Assembly (NCBI RefSeq): GCF_009882985.1
Contig: NZ_WTUZ01000010.1
Span: 372,352 to 436,351 of the forward strand
Length of the DNA: 64,000 bases
Origin: Paenibacillus silvestris
Lineage (GTDB): Bacteria; Bacillota; Bacilli; Paenibacillales; NBRC-103111
Direction: 5' to 3'
Position numbers and translations under genes: made by a program
The notes under the pieces: generated by a model
Database searches by the model: none
Seen by the model: only the letters and a program-made list of their open reading frames with translations
What the model was told of the DNA's origin: nothing
Shown: piece after piece, positions 1 to 8,800 of the stretch
Position numbering within the stretch: position 1 is the stretch's first letter
Layout: each line of letters begins with the position of its first letter

Positions 1-152
1 CCCTCTATGGAGAGAAGGAAATCCTGCGAAAGCTCATTCGCCTCCTCCTGCTCCGCCCAGAATTTTACGCCATAATAAGCAAGTCCATAATGATTGACCA
101 GCATGCAGGTGAAGAGTTGGTCTGTGTTTTTGTTTTGCAGGACATAAGGCAT
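1..152 (-). CDS. Unrecognised protein, N-terminal part (runs off the left edge)
   Basis: Reading the minus strand from an ATG at 152 gives about 50 uninterrupted codons to the window edge, starting MPYVLQNKNTDQLFTC and continuing with an aromatic stretch (HYGLAYYGVKFW) and an acidic segment. A good ribosome site (GGAGG, 7 nt spacer) sits directly upstream, and a strong terminator at 168-203 separates it from the preceding oxidoreductase operon, so this looks like the start of a real gene. I do not recognise the family and only the N-terminus is visible; no signal peptide or membrane segment is apparent in that part. Confidence 0.6.
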   Translation of the reverse strand, partial: MPYVLQNKNTDQLFTCMLVNHYGLAYYGVKFWAEQEEANELSQDFLLSIE

Positions 153-167
153 TTGGTTTCCTCCAGT

Positions 168-203
168 AAAAAGGCACATTCACCGCACAGGGTGAACGTG
201 CCT
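168..203 (-). terminator. Rho-independent terminator of the fused oxidoreductase operon
   Basis: A 13-bp stem (AGGCACGTTCACC with GGTGAATGTGCCT, one G-T pair) with a 6-nt loop is followed by a T run on the minus strand, 18 bp after the stop codon of the alpha-beta gene. Confidence 0.88.
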
Positions 204-220
204 CGTTCATATGATTGCTA

Positions 221-2524
221 TTACAAATAAGCGTTCTCGTGTTTGGCCTTCAAGCGATTCCAACGGCGCTCAACTTCGACTTCGAAAGATTTGAGCGAGC
301 CCTCATATTCCGGCTTCGTCATATGCTTCGTTTTCCCCATCGTCTTGAGCCAATCAGATAAAGGAATCTTCTTGTTCTTATCTTCGGGGTTATAGGTAAG
401 GCTCGTAATTCCATGTTCCACTTCATATAGCGGGAAGAAACAGGAATCTACCGCAGCGCCTACAATGTTTGACCCTTCTTGGTCATCAGACAGCCAGTTG
501 AGCGGGCAAGCAATGAGAATTTTGCCGTACACTAAACCCTCGTTCTGCGCGTACCACTGTGCTTTCGCCGCCTTTTTCACAAGATCCTGCGGATAGGCTT
601 CTGATCCCGTGAACACATAAGGAATATGCGTAGCCGCCATAATTTGTGCTGTGTCCTTATGGTGGAACACCTTCCCGCCTTGGTGCTTCCCAACGTTCGA
701 AGTCGACGTCCGATGACCCATCGGTGTTGAATAGGACAGCTGCGCGCCTGTATTCATGTAACCCTCGTTATCGTACTCGAGGATAATCATTTTATGATTG
801 CGCAGCGCTGCACCAATGGCAGGCCCCATGCCGATATCCATCCCGCCATCGCCTGTAATCATGACGAAGGTGAAATCGTCCTTCAAACCTAGATGATCGA
901 GTTCTCCACGACGCTTGCGCTCCCAGAACATCTCAACAACCCCTGACAGCGTTGCAGCACCGTTCTGGAACAGGTTATGAATATACGTCGCCTTATGCGC
1001 CGAGTAAGGATAACCTGTCGTGACGACCATCGCACAGCCTGTGTGGAAGATCGAAACAATATCGCCTTCGATTCCTTTGAAGAACAACTCTAAGCCTGAG
1101 AAAATGCCGCAGCCCGGACACGCGCCATGCCCAGGAGCAATCCGCTTCGGCTTCTTGGTTAGTGCGCGCAGTGGCGGAATCCTAACATTCAGCTTGCCTG
1201 AAGTCTCATCCGGTGTAACGGTGATGAGTCCCGTCTTCAAATCCTCGTACTTCATCGGTGTCAGTACCCGCTTCGGCGCTTTCGCCGGATCACCAGGCGT
1301 GTGGCCGTAATAATCGAAGGGCACTTCCACCTTGCCGTTTTGCACCGCATCAATGGCGAATTGGAACAGGTTATGCCCGTCTTCGGCATAAAAGTCCTTG
1401 CCACCTAAGCCGTATATGCGGCTTATGACAAGCGTATCTCTGTTCCCGTGTGTGAACAGCGCCGCTTTAATTTCGTTGACCATATTGCCGCCATGGCCGC
1501 CATAGGAATCCGCGCGATCGCCGACGGTGATCGCCTTCACATGCTGCAAAGCATCTGCGATCTGCTTGGCAGGGAAAGGACGGATCATGTTCGGCGCAAT
1601 CGATCCGGCTTTAATGCCCTTTTCGCGGAGCTGGTCGACGACGTCTTTGATGATTTCGGAAGCCGAATTCATCAGGAACACCGCGACTTCCGCGTCCTCC
1701 ATCTGATACAGTTCGAGTATCGGATAGTCACGGCCAGTCAGTTCGGCATATTCCTGCCGAATGCGGTCATACACCTCTTCGGCGTTGTACATTGCCATAG
1801 ACTGCTGATAGCAGTTATTAATGTAATCCGGCTCATTCATATAAGGACCAACCGTGATCGGGTTATTCCGATCTAACGTATCGGGGAAACCTTGTGGCTT
1901 CTCGCCGACAAAAGCGTGCACATCTTCCCGATTAGCAAAAGTTTGGACTCTGCGTTTCTGATGGGATGTGAAATATCCGTCCGAAGCCACCAATACCGGC
2001 AAGCGCACCGCCGGGTCTTCAGCCAATTTTAATGCGAGAATATTCATATCGTAAACCGCTTGCGGATCCCGGCACATCACAATCGGCCAGCCTGTGTTTA
2101 AGGCATAGTAGAGATCGGAATGATCCCCATGGATGTTGAGTGGACCGGAGACAGACCGGCATACCAAGTTCATGACCATAGGGAAACGTGTGCCTGATTG
2201 CACTGGCATTTGTTCCAACATGTACAAATAACCGTTGGCGCTTGTCGCGTTAAATACGCGGCCGCCAGCAGTTGAGGCTCCATAACATATACCTGCAGAT
2301 CCATGCTCTCCGTCAGCGGGAATGAGCACAATATCATGTTGTCCGTTGGACTTCATTAGATCTAGGAATTGGGCTACTTCGGTCGATGGAGAAATTGGGA
2401 AATATCCCATGACGTGATAATTAATCTGATGGGCTGCATAAGCCGCCATCTCGTTACCTGACTCGTATACAATGCGCTGTTCAACCTTGGCCTGCCCTAA
2501 TTCCTTCTTAATATCAATGGACAT
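221..2524 (-). CDS. 2-oxoacid:ferredoxin oxidoreductase, fused alpha-beta subunits
   Basis: Thiamine-diphosphate enzyme that decarboxylates a 2-oxoacid (pyruvate or a relative) to the acyl-CoA and passes electrons to ferredoxin in the cytosol. Residues ~1-440 are the alpha (PorA-type) half, with GYFPISPSTEVAQF near the start. Residues ~460-767 are the beta half, with the cluster-binding CPGCG and TGCAM cysteines and the ThDP motif GDGGMDIGMG followed by NEGYMNTG. I place the start at ATG 2524 because AAGGGTGG lies about 11 nt upstream; the GTG at 2539 overlaps that site. The gene follows the gamma-delta gene by 35 bp, so the two probably form one operon and one enzyme. Single-chain pyruvate:ferredoxin oxidoreductases are usually ordered gamma-alpha-delta-beta; here the halves are alpha-beta and gamma-delta. 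The exact substrate cannot be read from the sequence. Confidence 0.9.
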   Translation of the reverse strand: MSIDIKKELGQAKVEQRIVYESGNEMAAYAAHQINYHVMGYFPISPSTEVAQFLDLMKSNGQHDIVLIPADGEHGSAGICYGASTAGGRVFNATSANGYLYMLEQMPVQSGTRFPMVMNLVCRSVSGPLNIHGDHSDLYYALNTGWPIVMCRDPQAVYDMNILALKLAEDPAVRLPVLVASDGYFTSHQKRRVQTFANREDVHAFVGEKPQGFPDTLDRNNPITVGPYMNEPDYINNCYQQSMAMYNAEEVYDRIRQEYAELTGRDYPILELYQMEDAEVAVFLMNSASEIIKDVVDQLREKGIKAGSIAPNMIRPFPAKQIADALQHVKAITVGDRADSYGGHGGNMVNEIKAALFTHGNRDTLVISRIYGLGGKDFYAEDGHNLFQFAIDAVQNGKVEVPFDYYGHTPGDPAKAPKRVLTPMKYEDLKTGLITVTPDETSGKLNVRIPPLRALTKKPKRIAPGHGACPGCGIFSGLELFFKGIEGDIVSIFHTGCAMVVTTGYPYSAHKATYIHNLFQNGAATLSGVVEMFWERKRRGELDHLGLKDDFTFVMITGDGGMDIGMGPAIGAALRNHKMIILEYDNEGYMNTGAQLSYSTPMGHRTSTSNVGKHQGGKVFHHKDTAQIMAATHIPYVFTGSEAYPQDLVKKAAKAQWYAQNEGLVYGKILIACPLNWLSDDQEGSNIVGAAVDSCFFPLYEVEHGITSLTYNPEDKNKKIPLSDWLKTMGKTKHMTKPEYEGSLKSFEVEVERRWNRLKAKHENAYL

Positions 2525-2559
2525 AACGAGTAGTTCCACCCTTCTCCCATAAATACTCT

Positions 2560-3570
2560 CTAAGAGTTTATAGCTAGATTGAAGCGATGTGGCATACGGT
2601 GAATATCGGCATATCCGTCTTCTTCCCGCTCATCAGTGAGCGCTTCGGTCGGACAAGCCTGTACACATTTGAGGCAACCTTTACAGTATTGATAATCAAT
2701 GCCCTGCAGAAACATCTGCGGACGCCCTTTTTTGTCAGGGAGCTCATCCCATACAAAACAGAAATCCGGGCAAACATTATCGCAAGAAGCACAGTGAATG
2801 CATTTATCTTCATGGAAATGCGGCATCATCCCCGCACGGGAAATACTTAAATCCTTAAGAATACTATTGCCTGGATTAGAAATAACCCCGCCGATCGTCT
2901 GCGTTTCGTAACCAAGAACTGGCGTGTCGAAGCGTACGAAATCAGGCATTGTCTCCCCTTCTGGAAGCGCATACGTTTGGAACTTGACTTCGTTGTATCC
3001 ACGGTCAAACGTTCGTAAGGCGGGTGCAACAGCCAGTGGGTACTTCTTCTCTAGCGATTTACGAATAACGCCTCGCATCACATCCGGATCAAGGAAATCA
3101 CATAACCGGAACAAGGCCCCAAGCATGGCCATGTTGACACGATTTTTCTCCTCCAGCGAAATACCGATGGCATCGATAACCGCAATGGTACCGCCTCTTA
3201 ACTTCATCTTTTCCTTGAGCTCATCGGGTGTTTTCGTTGAGTTTACTAATACTGTACTATCTTCGTAGATGCCACTGATAACGTTTACAGTTTTGGAGAG
3301 CGATTCATGAAAAACACCAACAACATGCGGTCGTTCTACAGGCGAAGTATCCCGTATTCTCGTATCCATGTCACAAAACCTGATGTGCGCTTTCACTGCT
3401 GATCCTTTCTTCTCAGAACCATAGGAAGAAAAACTAACCCCGTTCAATCCCACCCCAACAACTCCCGCTTCCGCCAGCATCTTACCTGCCAGATTAGCGC
3501 CGAGACCGCCGATGGATTCCAGTCTTATCTCGAAGAAGCCGAGATCGTTCAATTTAGGTAAAGTTACCAT
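2560..3570 (-). CDS. 2-oxoacid:ferredoxin oxidoreductase, fused gamma-delta subunits
   Basis: Partner of the downstream alpha-beta protein. Residues ~10-190 are the gamma domain (IGGLGANLAGKMLAEAG start, SYGSEKKGSA), which in this family contacts CoA. The C-terminal ~70 residues are a delta-type ferredoxin with two [4Fe-4S] motifs, CIHCASCDNVCP and CKGCLKCVQACP. The start is ATG 3570, preceded by AAAGGAG at ideal spacing; ten extra in-frame codons upstream have no ribosome site. It is the first gene of a two-gene operon behind the promoter at 3636-3663. Because the delta ferredoxin is built in, this enzyme carries its own electron-exit clusters, unlike the second oxidoreductase at 15.9-18.5 kb. 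Confidence 0.9.
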   Translation of the reverse strand: MVTLPKLNDLGFFEIRLESIGGLGANLAGKMLAEAGVVGVGLNGVSFSSYGSEKKGSAVKAHIRFCDMDTRIRDTSPVERPHVVGVFHESLSKTVNVISGIYEDSTVLVNSTKTPDELKEKMKLRGGTIAVIDAIGISLEEKNRVNMAMLGALFRLCDFLDPDVMRGVIRKSLEKKYPLAVAPALRTFDRGYNEVKFQTYALPEGETMPDFVRFDTPVLGYETQTIGGVISNPGNSILKDLSISRAGMMPHFHEDKCIHCASCDNVCPDFCFVWDELPDKKGRPQMFLQGIDYQYCKGCLKCVQACPTEALTDEREEDGYADIHRMPHRFNLAINS

Positions 3571-3635
3571 GCAAGGTCTCCTTTCAAAAATGAACAGCAT
3601 AAAGAATAAATAGTATGAATAGTAAATCTACTTTC

Positions 3636-3663
3636 ATTGTAACAAGAAATTGGTGGTAATCAA
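3636..3663 (-). promoter_or_regulatory. Putative sigma-A promoter of the fused oxidoreductase operon
   Basis: TTGATT, a 16-nt spacer and TACAAT read towards the gamma-delta gene, ending about 65 bp before its ATG. Found by eye only. Confidence 0.5.
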
Positions 3664-3685
3664 CCTTTTTTTAGACAAGGACGCT

Positions 3686-3865
3686 TCAGAGCAGATAATC
3701 GATAATGAGTCCGCATTTTCCCAAATAATAGCTGGTTTCCTTTAACCTCTCCTGCTCTGTTTCAATTTCATGGTTCTCGACATGCTCACACTCGTCACAA
3801 ACGTTCAAATAATCTTCATCAAGCGGATTAAAGACAACACCGCAAACCTGTGAGCACGCCCTCAT
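3686..3865 (-). CDS. Small Cys-rich protein of unknown function
   Basis: About 59 residues starting MRACSQVCGVVFNP, with cysteines arranged C-x3-C near the start and C-x2-C (VCDECEH) around residue 25, then an acidic/polar helix and a hydrophobic tail. The paired cysteines could bind zinc or an iron-sulfur cluster, but I do not recognise the family. Of two possible ATGs, the one at 3865 is 8 nt after GGAG and is preferred over 3871. The gene stands alone between the oxidoreductase operon and a divergent kinase gene. A perfect cre box lies in its leader (3899-3914), so carbon catabolite control is likely. Confidence 0.6.
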   Translation of the reverse strand: MRACSQVCGVVFNPLDEDYLNVCDECEHVENHEIETEQERLKETSYYLGKCGLIIDYLL

Positions 3866-3898
3866 CCTCATCTCTCCTCGTTTTCAAATCCTATGAAT

Positions 3899-3914
3899 TT
3901 GTAAACGCTTGCAT
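3899..3914. promoter_or_regulatory. cre box (CcpA operator)
   Basis: TTGTAAACGCTTGCAT matches the Bacillus cre consensus WTGNAANCGNWNNCAW at every defined position. It lies 34-49 nt upstream of the small Cys-rich gene and just downstream of a perfect TATAAT (minus strand, 3929-3934). CcpA bound here would sit in the early transcribed region and block the minus-strand transcript. Binding itself is inference. Confidence 0.7.
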
Positions 3915-3928
3915 TGATGTCAACTCCT

Positions 3929-3934
3929 ATTATA
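3929..3934 (-). promoter_or_regulatory. Candidate -10 element for the small Cys-rich gene
   Basis: A perfect TATAAT on the minus strand. No good -35 stands 16-18 nt upstream; that place is taken by the inverted repeat GTTAA-tagcg-TTAAC (3940-3954), which could be an activator or repressor site. Confidence 0.4.
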
Positions 3935-3939
3935 CAGTG

Positions 3940-3954
3940 GTTAATAGCGTTAAC
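3940..3954. repeat. Inverted repeat GTTAA-N5-TTAAC
   Basis: Perfect 5-bp arms around a 5-nt centre, at the -35 position of the candidate promoter for the small Cys-rich gene. Possible operator; short enough to be chance. Confidence 0.35.
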
Positions 3955-3970
3955 ACCATAAGTCTTTATC

Positions 3971-3992
3971 AAATCTTTAGCAAATCTTTAGC
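3971..3992 (+). repeat. Tandem 11-bp direct repeat upstream of the kinase promoter
   Basis: AAATCTTTAGC occurs twice back to back, ending 21 bp before the -35 of the histidine kinase promoter. One-helical-turn spacing makes it a candidate activator site; no regulator is known. Confidence 0.5.
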
Positions 3993-4013
3993 ATCCAAAA
4001 TAGACCCTTTCTC

Positions 4014-4041
4014 TTGATAAGGTCTAATTATGTGAGATAAT
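4014..4041 (+). promoter_or_regulatory. Putative sigma-A promoter of the histidine kinase gene
   Basis: TTGATA, a 16-nt spacer and GATAAT (five of six matches in each box) lie about 50 bp upstream of the TTG start. Confidence 0.6.
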
Positions 4042-4090
4042 GTAGAAATAACTAAGATAATGTCGTACATATGGAAAGGATGGCAATCGT

Positions 4091-5338
4091 TTGCTCCATT
4101 CAATCGTTTCCCATGAACTGCATGGTCTCTTCTACCTCATGAGTGCTACATTAATCCATCAGGTTCTCGCACCTCTATTCATCTACAAAGAGCAGCAGCG
4201 CAATCTACTATTTGGTATTCTGCTCACCATTCTACTTTTCTTTTATTGGAATTTTGAAGATATTGATCCCTTCATCTATTCGCTTCATTTTCTCCCTCTA
4301 AGTTTGACAACAGTCATTATTTTCGCTGGATTTGTTCCCGCTGCAATGACATGGATCAGTTTTAATATTGGCTGTATGTTAATCCTTAATTATTATTGGG
4401 AACCTGCATTGCTAAGCAGTGCCTTTATCTTGCTCGGCAGTTATTACATTAGACATAAAGTTAATCAACTAAACCTTAAGCTCAAACTAACATATGCAAT
4501 GGGCCTACTGGCCGTGTACGAAGTATTGTATGCCATGCTTGCGACCTACATACGATCTTACTTCTCTCTGTATGTTTTATACACCATTTCGTTTACTTTT
4601 ATTTCCCTTTTGTTCATCATCTTTTTAGTTTTCCATGTGAAGAAACATGAATTTCATAGACAGCGAATTATTGCGATTGAAAAAGATAGAATGATTGGTC
4701 AATTAGCGGCTACGATCTCACATGAGATTCGCAATCCGTTAACCTCCATTCGCGGCTTTCTGCAGTTGTTGGATCAGAAGGAGCTGCCGCTGCATGACCA
4801 GAAGCGGTACATTGAGCTAGCCCTATCCGGCGTAGACCAGGCGAATACCATCATCAATGATTATTTGAACTATGCCAAACCGTCTAACGGATTGCAGGAA
4901 CAGTTGGACATCAAGGAAGAATTGGAAGCAACGCTTCGATTCATCACGCCACTTGCTACCGATCATCAGGTTGTGATACATATCGTTCACGAGACTGACG
5001 ACCCTCTATTCATCCTAGGGGAATCCAAGAAACTTCGGCAATGCTTAATTAATTTGGTCAAAAATGCGATTGAGTCCATGCCTGATGGCGGCCACATATC
5101 ATTAAGCACCTGCAAGCAGCCTAGCGGCGTTCAAATCTCCATCACCGATACTGGGGTTGGCATGAGCAAGTCACAATTAGATTCACTGGGTATGCCGTTT
5201 TATACAACCAAAGAACAAGGAACCGGTCTCGGGCTTGTCGTCGTTATGAGCATCATCAAAATGATGAACGGGAAAATCTCCTTCAGTAGTGCGATAAATC
5301 AGGGCACACAATGCTCAATTCTTTTTCAGCAAAAATAA
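4091..5338 (+). CDS. Orphan membrane sensor histidine kinase (sporulation-kinase-like)
   Basis: ATP-dependent histidine kinase in the cytoplasmic membrane. The first ~190 residues hold about six hydrophobic segments with short loops and no sizeable extracellular domain. The HisKA H-box SHEIRNPLTSIRGFLQLL follows at ~210 (phosphorylated His about 211). The HATPase domain shows the N box (LINLVKNAIESMPDGG), G1 (DTGVGM) and G2 (GTGLGL). The start is TTG 4091, seven nt after AAAGGATGG; the next in-frame Met is 16 codons on with no better site. No response regulator is adjacent. That, with the membrane topology and H-box type, recalls the sporulation kinases that feed Spo0F (KinB group), but the ligand and partner cannot be read from the sequence. 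Confidence 0.82.
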   Translation: MLHSIVSHELHGLFYLMSATLIHQVLAPLFIYKEQQRNLLFGILLTILLFFYWNFEDIDPFIYSLHFLPLSLTTVIIFAGFVPAAMTWISFNIGCMLILNYYWEPALLSSAFILLGSYYIRHKVNQLNLKLKLTYAMGLLAVYEVLYAMLATYIRSYFSLYVLYTISFTFISLLFIIFLVFHVKKHEFHRQRIIAIEKDRMIGQLAATISHEIRNPLTSIRGFLQLLDQKELPLHDQKRYIELALSGVDQANTIINDYLNYAKPSNGLQEQLDIKEELEATLRFITPLATDHQVVIHIVHETDDPLFILGESKKLRQCLINLVKNAIESMPDGGHISLSTCKQPSGVQISITDTGVGMSKSQLDSLGMPFYTTKEQGTGLGLVVVMSIIKMMNGKISFSSAINQGTQCSILFQQK

Positions 5339-5363
5339 CAACCAAGTCCCTCCATTTAACAAG

Positions 5364-5406
5364 CATGATGATCTATGTTATCCTGTTAAGACAAGCGATC
5401 ATCATG
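5364..5406. repeat. 10-bp inverted repeat in the leader of the following gene
   Basis: CATGATGATC (5364-5373) and GATCATCATG (5397-5406) are perfect complements around a 23-nt centre. A possible promoter overlaps it (TTAACA near 5355, TATCCT near 5378, 17-nt spacing), and the second arm ends just before the ribosome site of the 5429 gene. It could be an operator or a leader hairpin. Confidence 0.45.
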
Positions 5407-5428
5407 ACTCGTGAAGGAGGGCTTTGCC

Positions 5429-5827
5429 ATGAGTTCGGATTTCATTCAGATTAAATCGCTAGACGGCGACTTGAAAATGTCTCATAAGAAAAAGGATTAT
5501 GGTTTGACCATCACGACCAAAGAACTGATTCTTCTCAAGCCACATATTAATTATTACTTTAAACTGGAGAACATCATCAGTATTGTTCCCTATGAGAATG
5601 CTTCGCTCAAAGCCATGTCTTTCGTAAATGCTCGATCGGGTAACCAAGAGACTACGCATTTATCTTCGGGTTCCGATCATTTCCGTATTTATGTGAAAGG
5701 TGCAACCGTTCATAACAGAAGCGGATTGTTTGAACTTGGCCCTATCAATATCGTAATTCCAATTTATCCAGTTATGCTTGACGCTATATCAGAATGCCTC
5801 ACGCGCACAGGGCTAGTCTCTTTATAA
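5429..5827 (+). CDS. Conserved-looking small protein of unknown function
   Basis: 132 residues from ATG 5429, which has GAAGGAGGG at ideal spacing; the upstream in-frame GTG at 5411 overlaps that site. The protein alternates short beta-prone segments and ends in a helix (IYPVMLDAISECL), which would suit a small PH-like or beta-barrel fold, but I do not recognise the family. There is no signal peptide or membrane segment. It lies 90 bp after the histidine kinase on the same strand, with its own inverted-repeat leader, and ends at a strong terminator. Confidence 0.65.
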   Translation: MSSDFIQIKSLDGDLKMSHKKKDYGLTITTKELILLKPHINYYFKLENIISIVPYENASLKAMSFVNARSGNQETTHLSSGSDHFRIYVKGATVHNRSGLFELGPINIVIPIYPVMLDAISECLTRTGLVSL

Positions 5828-5838
5828 CAATCCTACTG

Positions 5839-5881
5839 AAAAAGGCGTGCAAATTGGTTTTATCCATTTGCACGCCTTTTT
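5839..5881. terminator. Bidirectional terminator between convergent genes
   Basis: A 16-bp perfect stem (AAAAAGGCGTGCAAAT and its complement) around an 11-nt loop has A and T runs on the two sides. It can end both the plus-strand 5429 gene and the minus-strand GH43 gene that stops at 5886. Confidence 0.93.
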
Positions 5882-5885
5882 CACG

Positions 5886-8800
5886 TTAATTCAATATCAT
5901 TCGAGCAACCTCTGCCAAGTCATTTATATCTACTTTCCCATCACCGTTAATATCTGCCTTTCGGTACTCGCTCCAATTTGGATCATTGGAAGTTTTTCCA
6001 TAAGCAGCAGCCACGATGCCAAGATCGCCGATCGCAACGTGCCCATCGTTGTTAACATCACTAGGATGTGTAGTATTGACCGAATCGATAAAGGCTTGCA
6101 GCGAGATATTAAGCTCTGTTGCTGCTTGATCGATCTGCTGTTGGGATGCATTCGGATTGTTCAGAACCGAGTTTGCTTTGTCGATCGCTGACAGCAATAC
6201 AGCTTTGGATCCCAAAGGATATTGGTTCACTTCGTTTCCTTCCACTGCAGCATCAAATTTAGCTTGCGCTGATGCTATAGCGGCGCTCAGCGCTGCTCGA
6301 TCCCCTGCTTGAATGTCTATGCTCATGAATACATTCCCGAGTGTGGTTTCCTCCCCCAAGCCATTCGAAATGATCACATTCGTTAGCCCGATTACGGCAG
6401 GTTGAGAGGAAGATTTCGCCTTAAATCGGAGTTTCAATTGATCACCACCACCAGCTTGAGTGGCACTACCTGCTCCTATGTTCGCAAGCAAGATGCGCAC
6501 GCGACCAGATATTTCGTTTTTACCGGCGATGGCTATTCCCTGCTGAGAGGGCTCTGCATCAACAAACTCTACTTTTGCAGGATCGAATGTGACCGTGATG
6601 TCCTGTGCATAAATACTTTGTGTGACACTCAGATGGCTTAAGCCGTACATGAGTTCGAAGGAGTGTCCAGCTTGCACACTGCTTGCCCCTTTTAACGTAG
6701 CTGCCGGTTCCTCTGTCGTCTGCTCTGCGGAAGGCTTAAGCTGAGGAGTAATGGTCGGTCCCCACACTTCCATCGCATCAATACCGCTAGCTTGAGGTAC
6801 AAAATGAACACGATCAATCGCAAGTTTGCGCGGTTCCGTTGTGCCAGCCTTGAAATGCGTATGGTACACCATAAACAATTCCGTACCATCGGGTGAATAG
6901 ATCAAGGAATGATGTCCCGCTCCCGGCACAATTGTGTTGGATTTCATGATGGGATTATACGTATATTTCGTCCATGGCCCCATTGGAGTCGGAGCGGTTG
7001 CATAACCAACGCCATAATCAGGGCTTTCGAAATGGTTACCGGAATATGTCAAATAGTAGGTCCCATTATGCTTGATCATGAACGGTCCTTCGTTAATACT
7101 TGCAACTGGCTGCTTTTGACTGCGTTCCCAATCTTGGGTTGCTCGGAAGACGAATTGTATCGTATCTTCCTTCATACTCTTCATGTCTTCACTCAGTTCA
7201 GCCATCCAAATTTCATTGCCTTGGTTGAACCTGACGAAGTAGATGTACTTTTTGCCATTATCATCTGTATAAATATGTGCATCGATTTCCGGCGTGTTCA
7301 GATGCATCGGCTGCTTGACGTCTTGTACGAACGGCCCTAAAGGAGAGCTGCTTGTGGCTACTGCCAGCCTTTCATTGACTACATAGTACATGTAGAAGGT
7401 CCCGTCTTTTTCCACCACTTCAGGTGCCCAGAAGCCGCTGGTCCCCCATGAATCAGACTGTTTTAACGCCAACTCATCTTGCTCCAACCAATTAACCAAA
7501 TCGCTTGAGGTGTATACTTTGAATCCCCTTGGCTTATTAGCCTCCGTTGAGGTATTCGTCCCATACAAATAATACTTCCCGTCATGCTGCAGTACGAAGG
7601 GGTCCGCAATATTCGGCAACACGGAGTTGGTATACGTTGGCCCCGTTATCGATTCGTGATAGGAAGATACTTTGATGTTGTCAAATCTGGCATCCGCATT
7701 CCATGTGCGAAGTCCTATGTTTCCAGTAGCCATATGCGATGCATCCAACAAATCAAATTTCGGATACCCATGGACGTTAAGCGGATTATCGTTCACATAA
7801 ACCTGAATGTGATCTTCATTCGCAACGACCTTTAGATGGTACCACTCATTCGCAAGGATTGGTAGCTTCTTGGAAGCAAGTTCTTGCCACTGGCCTTTCG
7901 ACATTTGTCCGAGTACGGCTGTTTGCGTTGAAGCATTAATTCCTAAGTAGTATCCGTCTACATGATCTGGACCATTAGCAGCGTTCGATGCTCTGAAAAT
8001 GAATCCTGCTTCGTTGCCACTTGTAATTTGCACATCACCTTCAAGTACGAAATCAGTAAAACTTTTGCTGTTAAGCACTGCTTTATAGCCGGGACCGCTG
8101 TTTACCGCGTACTCTCCATTAGATAAGGTCCAATTTCCTTCGTACGTAGACCATCCTTCAACTGACGATCCGCTAAAATCGTTCGTATATAGGATCTCTG
8201 GTACAGGCTCGGAGTTCGGCACCGTAACTGTAGCTTGCGAGCGGAAGTCGCCGCTAGTTGATACCGCTTCAATGACCGCCCTGCCCGGCGATAATGCCGT
8301 TACTACTCCGCTGCTGCTGACGGAAGCGATCTCCGGATTGCTCGAGCTCCAAGTCACTTCTTCGCCGCTAGCTCCCAAGTTGTGGAGCTGGGAAGTCTTC
8401 CCTGATTCAAGTGTCAACTTCTTCTGATCAAGATCAACCCCACCCTGAATGGATCTGACAGCGAAATAATCAAAACGGGCATCTATCCGATTGTTTGTCG
8501 CAACAATATTGTTTGCGAATAATCCGACTTTGATATTTTTTAAATTCGCAGTGACGGGATTGGAAGCCTGAATCCACTCATATCCATCCCAATAATAGGT
8601 CGTATAGACATTCCCCATCTTCTTAATTTTGAGTGTCAATGTATCGACGCCGGGATGTGCCGTTTCATTGCCTGGTTTCTTGTAACTGCCGGCAAGCTCA
8701 TAAGCGGTTTCAATAATTTTCCCATTCGCATAGACATGAGCAAGCTTTACGAAATTATCCGCATCCTGCCAAACAAAGAGGCCGCCCTGCTGATGATTTA

